A stretch of DNA of 64,000 nt from Pelagomonas calceolata (lineage: Eukaryota > Sar > Pelagophyceae > Pelagomonadales > Pelagomonadaceae). Below are positions 48,401 to 56,742 of the stretch, piece by piece (position 1 is the first letter of the stretch; every line of letters begins with the position of its first letter). The translations under genes were made by a program, and so were the position numbers. Where the stretch lies: the NCBI GenBank assembly GCA_918797485.1, contig CAKKNE010000004.1:2046001-2110000 (forward strand), in the 5' to 3' direction. A model generated the notes under the pieces. The model searched no databases. It was not told the DNA's origin and saw nothing but the letters and a program-made list of their open reading frames with translations.

Positions 48401-48739
48401 ACCGACCTTTCTCCGTTGCGTGATCAACACGCAGTAGTAGCAGTCCAAGAAGCGCACGAAGCCTAGTATGCCGTAACCCGTAGCTACTCGCCGCAACCCG
48501 CCTCCTTGTTTGTTCCCCTCGTGCGCCATTTCCAGCACATCTCGCAACTCGTCCTTCGAGTAGGAGGACGCGTCTTCTTGAGCTAAGTCTATGAGAGAGG
48601 GCGCACTTCTTCTCAGGACTTTCAAGACGCGGTACTTGAGTTGCTGGCGGTCGCAGCCCACCACATACAAATGCTGCTGCGTCTCGTAGATGACGAATTT
48701 CTCCAGGCCGGCGCAGGTGGGCTCGCAGGCGAGGTTCAT
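45437..48739 (-). CDS. FIG4: FIG4-like SAC-domain phosphoinositide 5-phosphatase
   Basis: A 1100-residue protein. The SAC domain occupies about residues 90-520. The catalytic CX5R loop is RSNCIDCLDRTN at about 457-468, and the following DALSLQYGGSEAHK...RRYYSNAFTDRLKQDAINVFLG and PLWDLDSDYYLHN are the FIG4/plant SAC signature. The family removes the 5-phosphate of PI(3,5)P2 and, with VAC14 and PIKfyve/FAB1, controls endolysosome or vacuole size. The C-terminal half (about 640-1100) is longer than in animal FIG4. It is acidic at first, then helical, with a possible DEP- or winged-helix-like segment near 1000-1075 (VALYCTHARSKDWLRDGAL ... RRDNRYMLFNEAG). A CTAG-box element lies 201 bp upstream. 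Confidence 0.92.
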   Translation of the reverse strand: MNLACEPTCAGLEKFVIYETQQHLYVVGCDRQQLKYRVLKVLRRSAPSLIDLAQEDASSYSKDELRDVLEMAHEGNKQGGGLRRVATGYGILGFVRFLDCYYCVLITQRRKVGRIGGAPIYGIKATELIPIRPAATKSDDRSLIRSFVAETNRRLNPTQRETAEQRYVSLFQFVDLSKDFYFSYAYDLTQTLQHVMHAQAPLSSQDPASDIPPLEPSRRSSYAWNHKLVKELRDALGSSAGRWCVTLVHGAFVQRTCALFGRSLVVTLIARRSRHFAGTRYLKRGASDTGNVANDVELEQITHAPGYGAGGFASYVQVRGSIPIFWTQATSVTLPKPPIIVDRVDPTYTASQKHFADLLERYGGPCMVLDLTKHVERRARETVVSAEFRRAIECVNTSLPSETKVRYCALDFSAASRSKKPTVLDALSDVAAWTLDETRFFQCQGTKVQLQRGVLRSNCIDCLDRTNVAQFAVGAVALARCVDALGFVRGSSLEPGSRLLLVLMELYSAVGDALSLQYGGSEAHKRAGIRRGESVTVVPKHQELLTSIRRYYSNAFTDRLKQDAINVFLGTFTPSEEDIPLWDLDSDYYLHNVKVQEGCLLTMAVKKDAWLSDSEEDDKGDVRARVVRRCHRRDDLLSKWWRDALEAYDASLQSTESSNLEEASKHRFERVHQPSKLTQFDKILQADSSTPVPLAADLDASGTVEKRFLALGSSNVAALAIPEDDDDEGIAIEEEVKVPETPPKLDDDLRERASPVSQIEEESDDDDPCQKAERLVRVLFGATPVTVEGLEAQAAASKAALDASIKSDSTFVGRLQFDVDARGERQYGEYARVAADPGLLERPSRGDVDAEARSRRAERAHEDFTEALKERDLTPSDCAGVLEVARAAGVSKILESGKYEGLPQSCSARDVCAAVLGEVEVLAGPVKGDRPRDDVDRDALRKRLSLRPCASLKTDAPSLDAPGVVHQVEQRLEELREAHAFYARALDPELLARQRSSLSTDASVALYCTHARSKDWLRDGALAHCLRSERGRVPARPRNRREDALDAFDRDEASGLYQRRDNRYMLFNEAGARAALPALEAAAARAREQEVREAAGLATA

Positions 48740-49162
48740 CTTTCTTGCTTGGCGCGCGTCGGCGCTTTCACTTTGTGTTGCGAGACCTTGTGCTTGCCAG
48801 GGCTGCTCTCCTCACGCTTTTGCCATGGCAGCTGTGTGGAGCTTTTGGGTCACGTATGGATGTGACGTTTGAACACTACTAATCACTACTCAATGCGTTA
48901 TGGCGGCTGCGGCTGATAATCAGCACAAAAAGCTGGGAGCCTAGCGGACTGTAAGACACTAGGGATCCTCAGCAAACTCAGCAAACACCCACAAAAACAT
49001 CTCTGGCCAGAAGGCTCGTCGCAAGAGGTGGCCGCGGTCGCCGACCTCGCCGAGAGACACTTCAGAGACCAGTACAACTTAGGACGACGACGACGCCGCG
49101 CCCGCGAGACAAGAGAACTTGGAACAAAGAACGAGGACAGAGACGACGGCGGAGACACGAAT
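48740..49162. other. Upstream region of the FIG4-like gene
   Basis: 423 bp with no gene; contains CTAG-box copy 8 near the middle. Confidence 0.5.
48941..48962 (-). promoter_or_regulatory. CTAG-box element, copy 8
   Basis: On the minus strand CTAGTGTCTTACA, GTC, CGCTAG, oriented towards the FIG4-like gene, whose ATG is 201 bp away. Confidence 0.75.
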
Positions 49163-49741
49163 TCACCAGCGCCGGCGCCGCGCCGCCGCGGCCTGCTCGT
49201 GCGCGCGCCGCCGCGCGTTCGCGCGCTCCGTCGGGCGCAGGCGGGCCGCCGGCGCCGGGGCCGGTGCCGGCGCCGGCGCGGCGACGGTCACGGGCGCCGG
49301 CGCGGGCGCCTGGAGCGGCGAGGGCGTCTGCGTCTTTTTTTCGGGCGTCGGCAGCACGGCGCCGCGCGCCGCTAGCGCTGCCGCAAGTAACGCGCGGGAG
49401 ACCTCGTCGAGCGTCTCGGGAGGGACCTGGACGTGGGCGAGGGCGAGCCTGCGTGTCACGAGAGTCAGGCCGCGTGACGGGTCGGGACGCGGTTTGACGG
49501 ACGCGTCGGCCGGCGGCAGCTCGGCCCAGCAGCGCTCTAGGGACGCGGCCGCCGCCGCGGCGAGGCCTGGTGGCAGCGGGCCCGGGCTCCTGGCCTTGCC
49601 CGGCGGCGTGCGCGCGGCCGCGGGCCGCGCGAGGAAGGCCGCGAGGTCCGACTGCGCCTCGGGCGCGACGTCCGCGGGCGTGACGCTGGGGGGCTCCTGC
49701 GCGGCCGTGCGCGCGCGCTTGGGCGGCGGCACATCGGCCAT
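49163..49741 (-). CDS. Hypothetical Ala/Pro/Arg-rich protein
   Basis: A 192-residue protein from ATG 49741 (MADVPPPKRARTAA, a nuclear-localisation-like start). The frame is open upstream to 49987, so an extended form is possible. Residues about 60-130 (AAASLERCWAELPPADASV, GLTLVTRRLALAHVQVPPETLDE, VSRALLAAALAARGA) look like a small helical domain. The rest is Ala/Pro low complexity and a basic tail. Overlapping frames on the plus strand are equally long, so the strand choice rests on the ATG, the NLS-like start and codon-like patterning. I do not recognise it. Confidence 0.45.
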   Translation of the reverse strand: MADVPPPKRARTAAQEPPSVTPADVAPEAQSDLAAFLARPAAARTPPGKARSPGPLPPGLAAAAAASLERCWAELPPADASVKPRPDPSRGLTLVTRRLALAHVQVPPETLDEVSRALLAAALAARGAVLPTPEKKTQTPSPLQAPAPAPVTVAAPAPAPAPAPAARLRPTERANARRRAHEQAAAARRRRW

Positions 49742-50217
49742 AACAAGGCACCAGAACACGAAATGGGCAGCCCTGCTCTGCGTCTGGCGCCGGGCGGTGG
49801 TCCCGACGCGTCGGGGCAGCACACTGTAGTCGCGGCGTGCTACGGCGGCGGCGGCAAAAGGGATTTGACGCGCGTTCGGCTGCGATGGCAAGGTGTTCGG
49901 CTGCCTCTGAAATGGGGACCTCGCTGGTGCGGGCGGGCTGCAGGCGGGGATCTTACGCGGGTAGAGGACTCCTCGGGGTGACGGCATGTCTTGCGACGTG
50001 CCTCCCGGGATGGGTCTTGCTGGCTAGTGTCTCACGGCCGCTAGCAAAAAACGTTTGCCAAACGCCACAAACGCCGCTTCGCTTGCGGCCCACGCCGCGC
50101 TGATCGGGCTGACTGTCGACGTACAGCGCGCTGCGACCCCGCGGACCGCTGCCTGCGAACGACGCCGCCTCAGAAGACGTGGAAACCCCCAGACGCTGCG
50201 GAGGCAACAGACGAGAC
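49742..50217. other. Divergent promoter region
   Basis: 476 bp between two putative start codons, with CTAG-box copy 9 at 50023-50045. No gene is seen, except that the preceding minus-strand protein could start as far up as 49987. Confidence 0.45.
50023..50045 (+). promoter_or_regulatory. CTAG-box element, copy 9
   Basis: GCTAGTGTCTCACG, GC, CGCTAGC. Lies 172 bp before the ATG at 50218. Confidence 0.7.
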
Positions 50218-50721
50218 ATGGCCGCCCGCCGCCCGCTCGGGACCCTCACCAACAACATCCAGCCCGCCGCCGCGCCGCCGAAACCAGCCCCGAAACCGGC
50301 CGTCTACCGCTGCGACCACTGTTTTAGTTTTACGGGCTCGTACGCGGCCGTCGCGGCGCACGAGGCGACCTGCCCCTGCGCCGCGCCGTCTATCAAACGA
50401 GAAGCGGCGGCGCCGCCGCCCGCCGCGCCGGCGCCGAAACGCCGCGTCCCGCTCTGGGTCCTCGTCTGCTTCCTCTGGGCGGGCTACGAGGCCGCGCGGC
50501 CTATTCCCCAGCCCGTCTGCCCCGCGCGGCCGCGGCCCTTCGACGAGATTCTCATCGAGCAGCTCGCCGACGTCGCGGCGTCTGAAAGTACTGCGCTCGT
50601 CGTGCACGAAGAGGTGGGTTACGGCGTCGCGGGGAAGCTGGGCAACGCCTTCCTCAAGGCGTTGTTCGCACCGGTTCGTGTGTTGCTCGCGCCCTTCCGC
50701 ATGATGTTTCGGCGCCGCTAG
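50218..50721 (+). CDS. Single C2H2 zinc finger protein with hydrophobic segment
   Basis: A 167-residue protein from ATG 50218. One C2HC/C2H2-like finger is visible at about 31-53 (YRCDHCFSFTGSYAAVAAHEATC), followed by a Lys/Pro/Ala linker. A short hydrophobic helix lies at about 80-95 (VPLWVLVCFLWAGYEAA) and a C-terminal amphipathic segment ends RRR (LFAPVRVLLAPFRMMFRRR). Role unknown; a membrane-tethered regulator is one reading. It converges on ArgRS with 20 bp between stops. Confidence 0.65.
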   Translation: MAARRPLGTLTNNIQPAAAPPKPAPKPAVYRCDHCFSFTGSYAAVAAHEATCPCAAPSIKREAAAPPPAAPAPKRRVPLWVLVCFLWAGYEAARPIPQPVCPARPRPFDEILIEQLADVAASESTALVVHEEVGYGVAGKLGNAFLKALFAPVRVLLAPFRMMFRRR

Positions 50722-50741
50722 AGAGAAATAAGATAAAGACC

Positions 50742-52559
50742 TTACAGCCGGTCCACGAGCCCGATGCCCAGCACCTCCTCCAACCCCAACCGTAAAGCAG
50801 CCGCCGTCGCGGCACACAAAGTCGCGCGCGACGCCCTTATGTCATCACTCTCCGCTTTCAGGACGGGACAGCTCTCGTAGAAGCGGTTGAAGATCTGCGC
50901 CAGCTCGAACAAGTAGTCGCAGAGCGCGTTCGGCCGTAGTTCTCTCTCCAGATCGACAATCGTGGCAGACAAGAGAGCGAGGTGCCTCGCGAGATCGCGC
51001 TCGGCATCCTCCTTTAGCACAACCTTTCCCACGCCGACCTCTTCTTGGGCCTTCCTTCTTATACCGTTGATCCGAGCATAACCGTATAACATGTAAGGCG
51101 CGGTGTTGCCCGATAAACTCAACATCTTCTCGTAGGAAAACTTGTAGTTCGACTCCCTATTGAGAGATAAATCAGCATACTTCACCGCACCAATTCCGAC
51201 AACCTTCGCTAGCTCTGTGAGATCCTCGGCATCCGAATCCCGCTCCTGCAACTCCGTCAGACACCTTGATTCGGCTTCGTCGAGTAGATCCTTCAGCCGT
51301 ACCGTTTCACCACTTCGCGTGGCGAACTTTTTGCCGTCCTCGCCCTGCACGAGTCCAAAGGGGACGTGTTCCAGAGACATATCTCCGAGTTCTTGCGATC
51401 GTTGTGCTGCTTGAAATACGGCCTTGAAGTGTCCTGACTGACCCGCATCTGTCACATATAGTACCCTATTAGCTTTTAGCTCCTTGGAGCGGTAGTCGAC
51501 GGCCGCCAAGTCAGTAGTCGCATATAAAAACCCACCGTCCGACTTCCTGATGATGAGGGGTACCTTTTCCTTCTTTTTATCTTTTTCGTCGAACACTACC
51601 AGAGCGCCATCGGAAACTTCCGCGACGCCTGAGCTTTCGAGCTCCTCGACGACGTTCGATAGTCGGTCGTTGTAGAACGACTCGCCCTTCTCCTCTAAAC
51701 CACATACACTCAAACGATCATAAATGGCATCGAATTCTACTCTAGAAACGTCACATAACTTCCGCCAGGCGTCGAGCGTCGCAGCGTCGCCTTTCTGCAG
51801 CGAGACGACCCTTTCTCGCGCTCGCTCCTTGAAGTCGCCGTCGCTGTCGAAGCGCTGCTTCGCCTCCTTGTAGAAAGCAACTAGGTCGGAGATCGAAGCG
51901 TCCGTGTTGTCCCCGAGATGCTCGAGCAGCATACCGAACTGCGTGCCCCAGTCGCCCACGTGGTTTTGTCTTATGACATCGTGGCCTCTCAATTCCAAAC
52001 AGTTCGCGAGGGCATCCCCAATAATGGTAGATCGTAAATGCCCAACATGCATCTCCTTGGCGATGTTCGGCGACGAGTAGTCGACGACGATCGTCTGCTT
52101 TTGTGATGCTTTCGGGAGTCCGCAGTTTTCTTCCGTGGCCATGGCTTCCACTGTCGTCGAGAGATAGTCGTCCGATAATCTCATATTCACAAAACCCGGG
52201 CCCGCGACCTCGAGGGGCGTCGCTAATGTGTTCTGAACAGTAGCATCGGCCTCCAACCGCTCCACTAATTCCGTCGCGACCTCTCTAGGGTTCTTCTTCA
52301 GGGGCTTGGCGATGGCCATGGCCGCGTTGCACTGGAAGTCGCCGAACGTCTTTTTTGTCGCGGGCCTTAGTGCTGCTTTTGAGGGGTCATTATATTCAGG
52401 CCCGAAGGCCGCGCCCAATGCCGAGGCGACGGCCTTTTCGAGCACCTCGCGCGGGTCGCCGGCGGCCGCGAAGGCTCGCGTGAAGCGCGGCCGCTTGGCG
52501 GCCGGGGCGACGAGGGCCCGCGCCACGCCGGCGAGCATGAGGACGACGATTGGTCGCAT
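50742..52559 (-). CDS. Arginyl-tRNA synthetase, class I, organelle-targeted
   Basis: A 605-residue protein; the ATG at 52559 gives MRPIVVLMLAGVARALVAP, a signal-like hydrophobic start ending in a stramenopile-type plastid-targeting motif. Upstream open frame lacks an ATG. The ArgRS N-terminal additional domain follows, then VVDYSSPNIAKEMHVGHLRS with the HIGH-type motif HVGH at about 173 and VGDWGTQFGMLLEHL. VVGIGAVKYADLSLNRESNY and NTAPYMLYGYARINGI lead to the alpha-helical anticodon-binding domain. ArgRS charges tRNA-Arg with ATP and arginine. This copy probably serves plastid and/or mitochondrion; the cytosolic enzyme is either elsewhere or made from the same gene by alternative starts. Confidence 0.95.
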   Translation of the reverse strand: MRPIVVLMLAGVARALVAPAAKRPRFTRAFAAAGDPREVLEKAVASALGAAFGPEYNDPSKAALRPATKKTFGDFQCNAAMAIAKPLKKNPREVATELVERLEADATVQNTLATPLEVAGPGFVNMRLSDDYLSTTVEAMATEENCGLPKASQKQTIVVDYSSPNIAKEMHVGHLRSTIIGDALANCLELRGHDVIRQNHVGDWGTQFGMLLEHLGDNTDASISDLVAFYKEAKQRFDSDGDFKERARERVVSLQKGDAATLDAWRKLCDVSRVEFDAIYDRLSVCGLEEKGESFYNDRLSNVVEELESSGVAEVSDGALVVFDEKDKKKEKVPLIIRKSDGGFLYATTDLAAVDYRSKELKANRVLYVTDAGQSGHFKAVFQAAQRSQELGDMSLEHVPFGLVQGEDGKKFATRSGETVRLKDLLDEAESRCLTELQERDSDAEDLTELAKVVGIGAVKYADLSLNRESNYKFSYEKMLSLSGNTAPYMLYGYARINGIRRKAQEEVGVGKVVLKEDAERDLARHLALLSATIVDLERELRPNALCDYLFELAQIFNRFYESCPVLKAESDDIRASRATLCAATAAALRLGLEEVLGIGLVDRL

Positions 52560-53090
52560 GGATCGACGCCGCGCGCGTCCCGCACTCGCCCGGTCCCTCC
52601 TTTTGTGAGCGTCGCGCGGGTGCGCAGGACTGCTGCAGCACTTGCCCTTGGCTCTCCCGGCGACGTGTCCTGCAGAGGTCGCTGCGTGCGTACGTGAGCT
52701 GTCGTAGCGCTGTATCAGTGCGTAACCTGCCGCAAGCACACGCTTTTAGCTACGCTGTGCAGCTCTGCGGCTCAGTTGCATCAAGAGTCGACAGCCGGGC
52801 CTAGCGGCAGTAAGACACTAGCAAACACGGCTCTCAAGCTCTGCAGCTAATTTGGGCTGTTCCCCGTGCGCTGCAGCATTCTGTGGGTGTCAGCGCACGC
52901 CTCGCAACGTCTGCCCCATACGCCCTCGCCGCGGCAGCCCTAAGGGAGCCAGATCCACATACTCACGAGGCTGCTCGAGTGCTTAGCTGCCACGCGCGCG
53001 TGATCGTTCGCGTCTCCTCCTTGCGAGGCTGCCTCGTAGTTCACTAGCTGCCATAAACGCGTGATCGTCATGGCTGCGCTGACGAACCCC
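52560..53090. other. Divergent promoter region, ArgRS / KCTD-like
   Basis: 531 bp without a gene; contains CTAG-box copy 10 near its middle. Two related words, TGCCACGCGCGTGATCGTT and TGCCATAAACGCGTGATCGT, lie at about 52987 and 53050. Confidence 0.5.
52801..52822 (-). promoter_or_regulatory. CTAG-box element, copy 10
   Basis: On the minus strand GCTAGTGTCTTACT, GC, CGCTAG. Lies 241 bp from the ArgRS ATG and 268 bp from the KCTD ATG. Confidence 0.75.
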
Positions 53091-53466
53091 GCCGGTGCCG
53101 TCACCGTCAACGTCGGAGGCACGGTCTACATGACTACCCTGGCCACGCTCACGAGAGTCGAGGGCAGCATGCTCGGCGCGCTGGCCGAAGCCTTGAGCGA
53201 CGGCGAGGTGCTGTTCATCGACCGCGACGGTCCGTCCTTCCGGTACGTCCTGAACTATCTACGAGACCCGTTCGCGAAGCCGCTGGTCCCCCGCGACCCG
53301 ACCGACGGACCAGCTCGCGCGAGAGGTGGATTTCTATGGTCTCCCAGGACTACTCAGCCGCCCTTCTACGACTGAGGCAGCGGGAGGTGACTGGAGAGTC
53401 ACTCCATTCAAGGTTCAAGAGGTAACTCCAAAAGAGATAAGAGCCATTTTCTCTGGAAAGAAATAA
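53091..53466 (+). pseudogene. KCTD/BTB (potassium-channel tetramerisation) domain gene with frameshift
   Basis: From ATG 53091 the first frame encodes VTVNVGGTVYMTTLATLTR and VLFIDRDGPSFRYVLNYLRD, the classic T1/BTB fold of KCTD proteins. After residue about 72 the family sequence continues in another frame as DQLAREVDFYGLPGLL, then VTPFKVQEVTPKEIR, stopping at 53466. One extra base around 53305-53312 explains the switch. The uninterrupted first frame would end at 53375 with an unrelated tail. KCTD proteins are mostly Cullin-3 ubiquitin ligase adaptors. It may be a recent pseudogene or a sequencing error in this copy. Confidence 0.75.
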
Positions 53467-54016
53467 TCTCTAAATGACAAAAACAAAAACAACTAAACGC
53501 ACAAAACAACCACACCACTAAATGACCAACTACTAATTGAATAACTGTCGGTACTGCGGTACCATCAGGATGATCCACCTTATTGAAATGTTAATCTAAA
53601 AATGTTATCCTCCTTGCCGCGATTTCATGATTATCGCAATCTGATCACGATCACGACAATGGGGGAGTGCAATGGAAATACACGTCTAGTAGGATCCCAA
53701 GGTTCAACTGAGACGTATCCAAGCACAACCCGTACTTGTATTACCCGCCTAGGCTACTTCCCATCCTAGGGTACTCCGATATCCCCTTAGTAGGGGGAAG
53801 TCGCCTCTCACTCCTAACTATTATCATCCTGAGTCACTTTTATTGACGGACGCAATTCCCCGTCACAAACCCCATCAAACATGGGAGAAACTATTTCGTT
53901 AGACGACTACACTACGCTGCCGGGGAAGTCCGGAGCCACACACTCTATTTCCTTATGCATCGCAGTATTCTCATGATACTTGTAGTAAGTTTGGTTCAAC
54001 GATATAAGTTAACGCC
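53467..54016. other. AT-rich island, possibly an LTR retrotransposon remnant
   Basis: About 550 bp clearly richer in A+T than the rest of the window, with no gene. At 53660-53667 a purine run (TGGGGGAG) is followed by TGCAATGG, an arrangement resembling the polypurine tract and LTR start of Copia-type elements. No coding remnant of such an element was recognised, and the second end is not defined. If it is a mobile-element fossil it is a short, non-functional piece. Several short inverted words (CGATTTCATGATTATCG, GATCACGATC) are present. Confidence 0.3.
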
Positions 54017-54997
54017 CTAGAGCACGGAATCCAGCGCCGCGGCCCACTCCGCATCCGAAGAGTGCTTCTCGGCCGCCGCCGTCGTGACGCCAAATTCTTT
54101 CCCCTCGGCGTCGTCGCGCGCGAGTGACCTGACCAGCGCCTGGCAGACCTGGACGCGCCCCGAATCGCCCGGCGACGCGTCCGACGCGCAGGCCGTGAAG
54201 ACGGCCCTTAAACCCGGTCCTTCGGCCGAGTCGCCTGGCGTCAACGCGACGCCCCGCGTGTCGCAGTCGAAGAGCAACTGCCAATTGACGATGTCCTTCG
54301 CAAGGTCATCATAGAGCTTCTCGGACAACGTCGGAACGTCATCCGGAATGGGGTCGTCCGGCGACGCCGGCCCGCCGCCCTTCAGCGTGCCACATCTTAC
54401 GATGGTCAAACCGGACCCTTCTCTACTGGCAAGTTTGGACTTGAGTTTGTTTTCGAAGTCCCGGTACATCTGGACCTGCTTGTCCGAGGCGGCCCAGACC
54501 TCTTTGTTCGCGGCCGTTTTCGAGGCCGCGACGAAGGGACCATAGCCCTTGCCATTTAAATGTTTTGACAGACACGCTACCCTCTTAGCACCACCAGTAG
54601 CGGGCAATACGACATCTAACAGAGTATCCGTCAGCGTCTGCTCGGCATCGAAGGCGATGATCAGACCGTCGGCGTTCGCGACGGCGTCGTTAAAGGCTTC
54701 AACATCTTCGTCGCGCGTGACGCCGAGCACTGTCAAATTCGGGTCTCTAGGTTCTTCCCTAGCTTCGGACCATAACAGTTGCGTAAAGAGCTCTTCCCTG
54801 GCAGAGACGATCGTCGTCTTGTAGCCCATCTTCGCCGCCGTTTTTGCTGCTAGTAAAAAGACGGGGCCGTTGCCGACGGCCAAGACCCGGCCGCCCGGCG
54901 GCACGGCGGCCATTGTGACGGCTGTTCGCCGTCGCTGCGGCGCCTGCAGCGCCGCCGCGGCGGCTATCAGGAGCGCATATCGCGTATGCCTCGCCAT
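54017..54997 (-). CDS. NAD(P)-binding SDR/NmrA-like protein, plastid-targeted
   Basis: A 326-residue protein. Residues 1-30 (MARHTRYALLIAAAAALQAP, then QRRRTAV) are a short signal-like core with an A-LQAP boundary and basic transit region, as in stramenopile plastid proteins. A Rossmann-like start follows at about 37 (GGRVLAVGNGPVFLLAAKTA). The nucleotide-binding glycine motif is unusual, GNGPVFLL in place of GxxGxxG. ADGLIIAFDAEQTLTD, AKRVACLSKHLNG and LTIVRCGTLKGGG are typical of atypical SDRs acting on chlorophyll or carotenoid metabolism or as assembly factors. The catalytic Tyr-x3-Lys is not evident, so it may bind rather than oxidise. Confidence 0.75.
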   Translation of the reverse strand: MARHTRYALLIAAAAALQAPQRRRTAVTMAAVPPGGRVLAVGNGPVFLLAAKTAAKMGYKTTIVSAREELFTQLLWSEAREEPRDPNLTVLGVTRDEDVEAFNDAVANADGLIIAFDAEQTLTDTLLDVVLPATGGAKRVACLSKHLNGKGYGPFVAASKTAANKEVWAASDKQVQMYRDFENKLKSKLASREGSGLTIVRCGTLKGGGPASPDDPIPDDVPTLSEKLYDDLAKDIVNWQLLFDCDTRGVALTPGDSAEGPGLRAVFTACASDASPGDSGRVQVCQALVRSLARDDAEGKEFGVTTAAAEKHSSDAEWAAALDSVL

Positions 54998-55443
54998 CTG
55001 TCAATTGTATGAAGCGCAAACTTTTGCGGCGTAGTTATGCGGCAACCAGTAGTGCGATTCACTGGCTCTGAGGCAGCTATATTGATTAATATGCTGCGTC
55101 CCAGCCGCGCGATCTAGCTGCAGCTGCTACATGCCGGGTTTTGTTGCGCAGCCAGCTACCTCTTTAGCCGTCGAACGAAGCTTCAGCAGACGGACCAACG
55201 ACGCATCCGACGTTGGGTTCCAACCGGCGAGGTCGATAGCAGGCAACGTGTGCTGCCTCTCGACAAAAATCGAGGCTGCACAGCATCCAGCGATTGCAAG
55301 ACGTGCGCGACGCATTGCATTTGCAACGGTTGCAGCACCACACCAACTGCACGCAATCGCCGCAGCATTTGCAACACACAATAAGCACAGCGAGCACAGC
55401 CTTGCCAGACAGCAGCACAAGCCATCACCGCGAAACATCCAAA
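54998..55443. other. Divergent promoter region, SDR-like / methyltransferase
   Basis: 446 bp without a gene and without the CTAG-box element. It contains TTGCAACGGTTGCAGCA and several GCAGCA/GCAACA words near 55320-55380, which may be leader sequence. Confidence 0.45.
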
Positions 55444-56367
55444 ATGGCCGCCCAGACCCCCCAAACGACCGGCGACTTCACGAACAAGCAGTTCAGCGAG
55501 CAGGAAGTCGCCAATAAGGTGATAGAGCAGTACTCCGAGGCGCACGCGCGGACCTTCTACAAGTACGTCATGGGCGGCGGCGGCTACGACATCCACTACG
55601 GCATGTTTAGGACCGCTACCGATGGTGTTTTTGAATCCTCAAAAAACACGAACGCCGCTCTGCTGCGGTTACTAGATCAGACGCGGCCGGTGACCAAAGA
55701 CTCCGTAGTGTTGGACCTGGGCAGTGGCCACGGCGGCCTGTCGCACGAGATCGCCCAGACCTTCGGCTGCAAAGTCATCTCCTTCAACATCTCGCCGGAA
55801 CAAAACCAGATGAATTTAGACGAGGCTAAAAGATTAGGTGTGGGCGAACTCATCTCGGTGAGGTGTGGCGATTTTAATGATCGTGCGAACTTTCCCCCGT
55901 CCGACTTGGGCGAGGTGACCCACGTTATTAGTTGTGAGGTCTTCTGCCACGCCGCCTCGAAGCCTAATTTGCTCGCGGACGTGCGCAAGATCGTGCAGCC
56001 CGGCGCCGCGTTAGTTTTTACGGACATCATGGGCGCGGATGGGGCCGACGAGAAGGCTCTGAAGGACTTCACGGACCGCAACGCCACGACGGCCATGGCC
56101 CGTCCCTCCCAATACCTCGATTGGTTGAAGGCCGCCGGGTTCTGCCATGTGGGCTTCTTTGATGGATCCGGCCACTTACTGCCCTACTTCTCGGCGATGT
56201 TGGATGTGTGCCACAAGCAGGGCGCGGCCATGGTGAAGGACGGCGTGCCCCAGCCCTACCTCGACAAGTGGGTCGCGTCGCTGACCGACCGCGTCGCGAT
56301 CCAAAAGGACAAGGCCGTGTTTGCGTGGGGGTTGTTTAGTGCCCGCGCGCCGGGGCCGCTCTACTGA
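55444..56367 (+). CDS. SAM-dependent N-methyltransferase, glycine-betaine-pathway type
   Basis: A 307-residue protein from ATG 55444 (aaaATGg). The start, KVIEQYSEAHARTFYKYVM and YDIHYGMF, parallels the N-terminus of sarcosine/dimethylglycine methyltransferases (YY.S..A..FY..IWGGEDIH.G.Y). The SAM motif is VLDLGSGHGGLSHEIA at about 87-102, then FNISPEQNQ, and CEVFCHAASKPNLLADVRKI with FTDIM. These enzymes make glycine betaine from glycine by successive methylation, a known osmolyte route in marine algae. The exact substrate cannot be read from sequence; an S-methyltransferase of DMSP synthesis or another small-molecule methyltransferase remains possible. No targeting peptide is apparent. Confidence 0.85.
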   Translation: MAAQTPQTTGDFTNKQFSEQEVANKVIEQYSEAHARTFYKYVMGGGGYDIHYGMFRTATDGVFESSKNTNAALLRLLDQTRPVTKDSVVLDLGSGHGGLSHEIAQTFGCKVISFNISPEQNQMNLDEAKRLGVGELISVRCGDFNDRANFPPSDLGEVTHVISCEVFCHAASKPNLLADVRKIVQPGAALVFTDIMGADGADEKALKDFTDRNATTAMARPSQYLDWLKAAGFCHVGFFDGSGHLLPYFSAMLDVCHKQGAAMVKDGVPQPYLDKWVASLTDRVAIQKDKAVFAWGLFSARAPGPLY

Positions 56368-56742
56368 GTTGTCGTTGCGCGTAACACGGGTACATAAGCT
56401 CGGCTGAGGCTGAGGCTAGTTACGTCGCAGGGCTCCCCGTACCCCTCCCGCTCTTCCCGGGCCCACCCGTCCGGCTGGACTAGGACGCAAGGGCTGATTC
56501 GGGGCTAGTGTCTTACATGTCGCCTAGCTCGAGACGAGGGTCGCAAAAAGAGGCGCCATCTGCGCGTTTGAGAGAGCCCAGTGACCCAGGAAGGCCAGCA
56601 GCGCTGTGCGACAGCGCGCATCTCGCGCTGCCAACTGGTGTCCACGTTGCGCAGCGCTGGAGCCAGGATTTGCATGCGACCGGCTCATAGCCAGTCTTAG
56701 GCCAGGTGGACAGCGGCGAGCACCAGCGCCGGCGCCTGCGCG
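56368..56742. other. Upstream region of the SAM-RING-LOTUS gene
   Basis: 375 bp with no gene; contains CTAG-box copy 11. Confidence 0.5.
56504..56528 (+). promoter_or_regulatory. CTAG-box element, copy 11
   Basis: GCTAGTGTCTTACA, TGTCG, CCTAGC. Lies 214 bp before the ATG at 56743 and oriented towards it. Confidence 0.7.
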
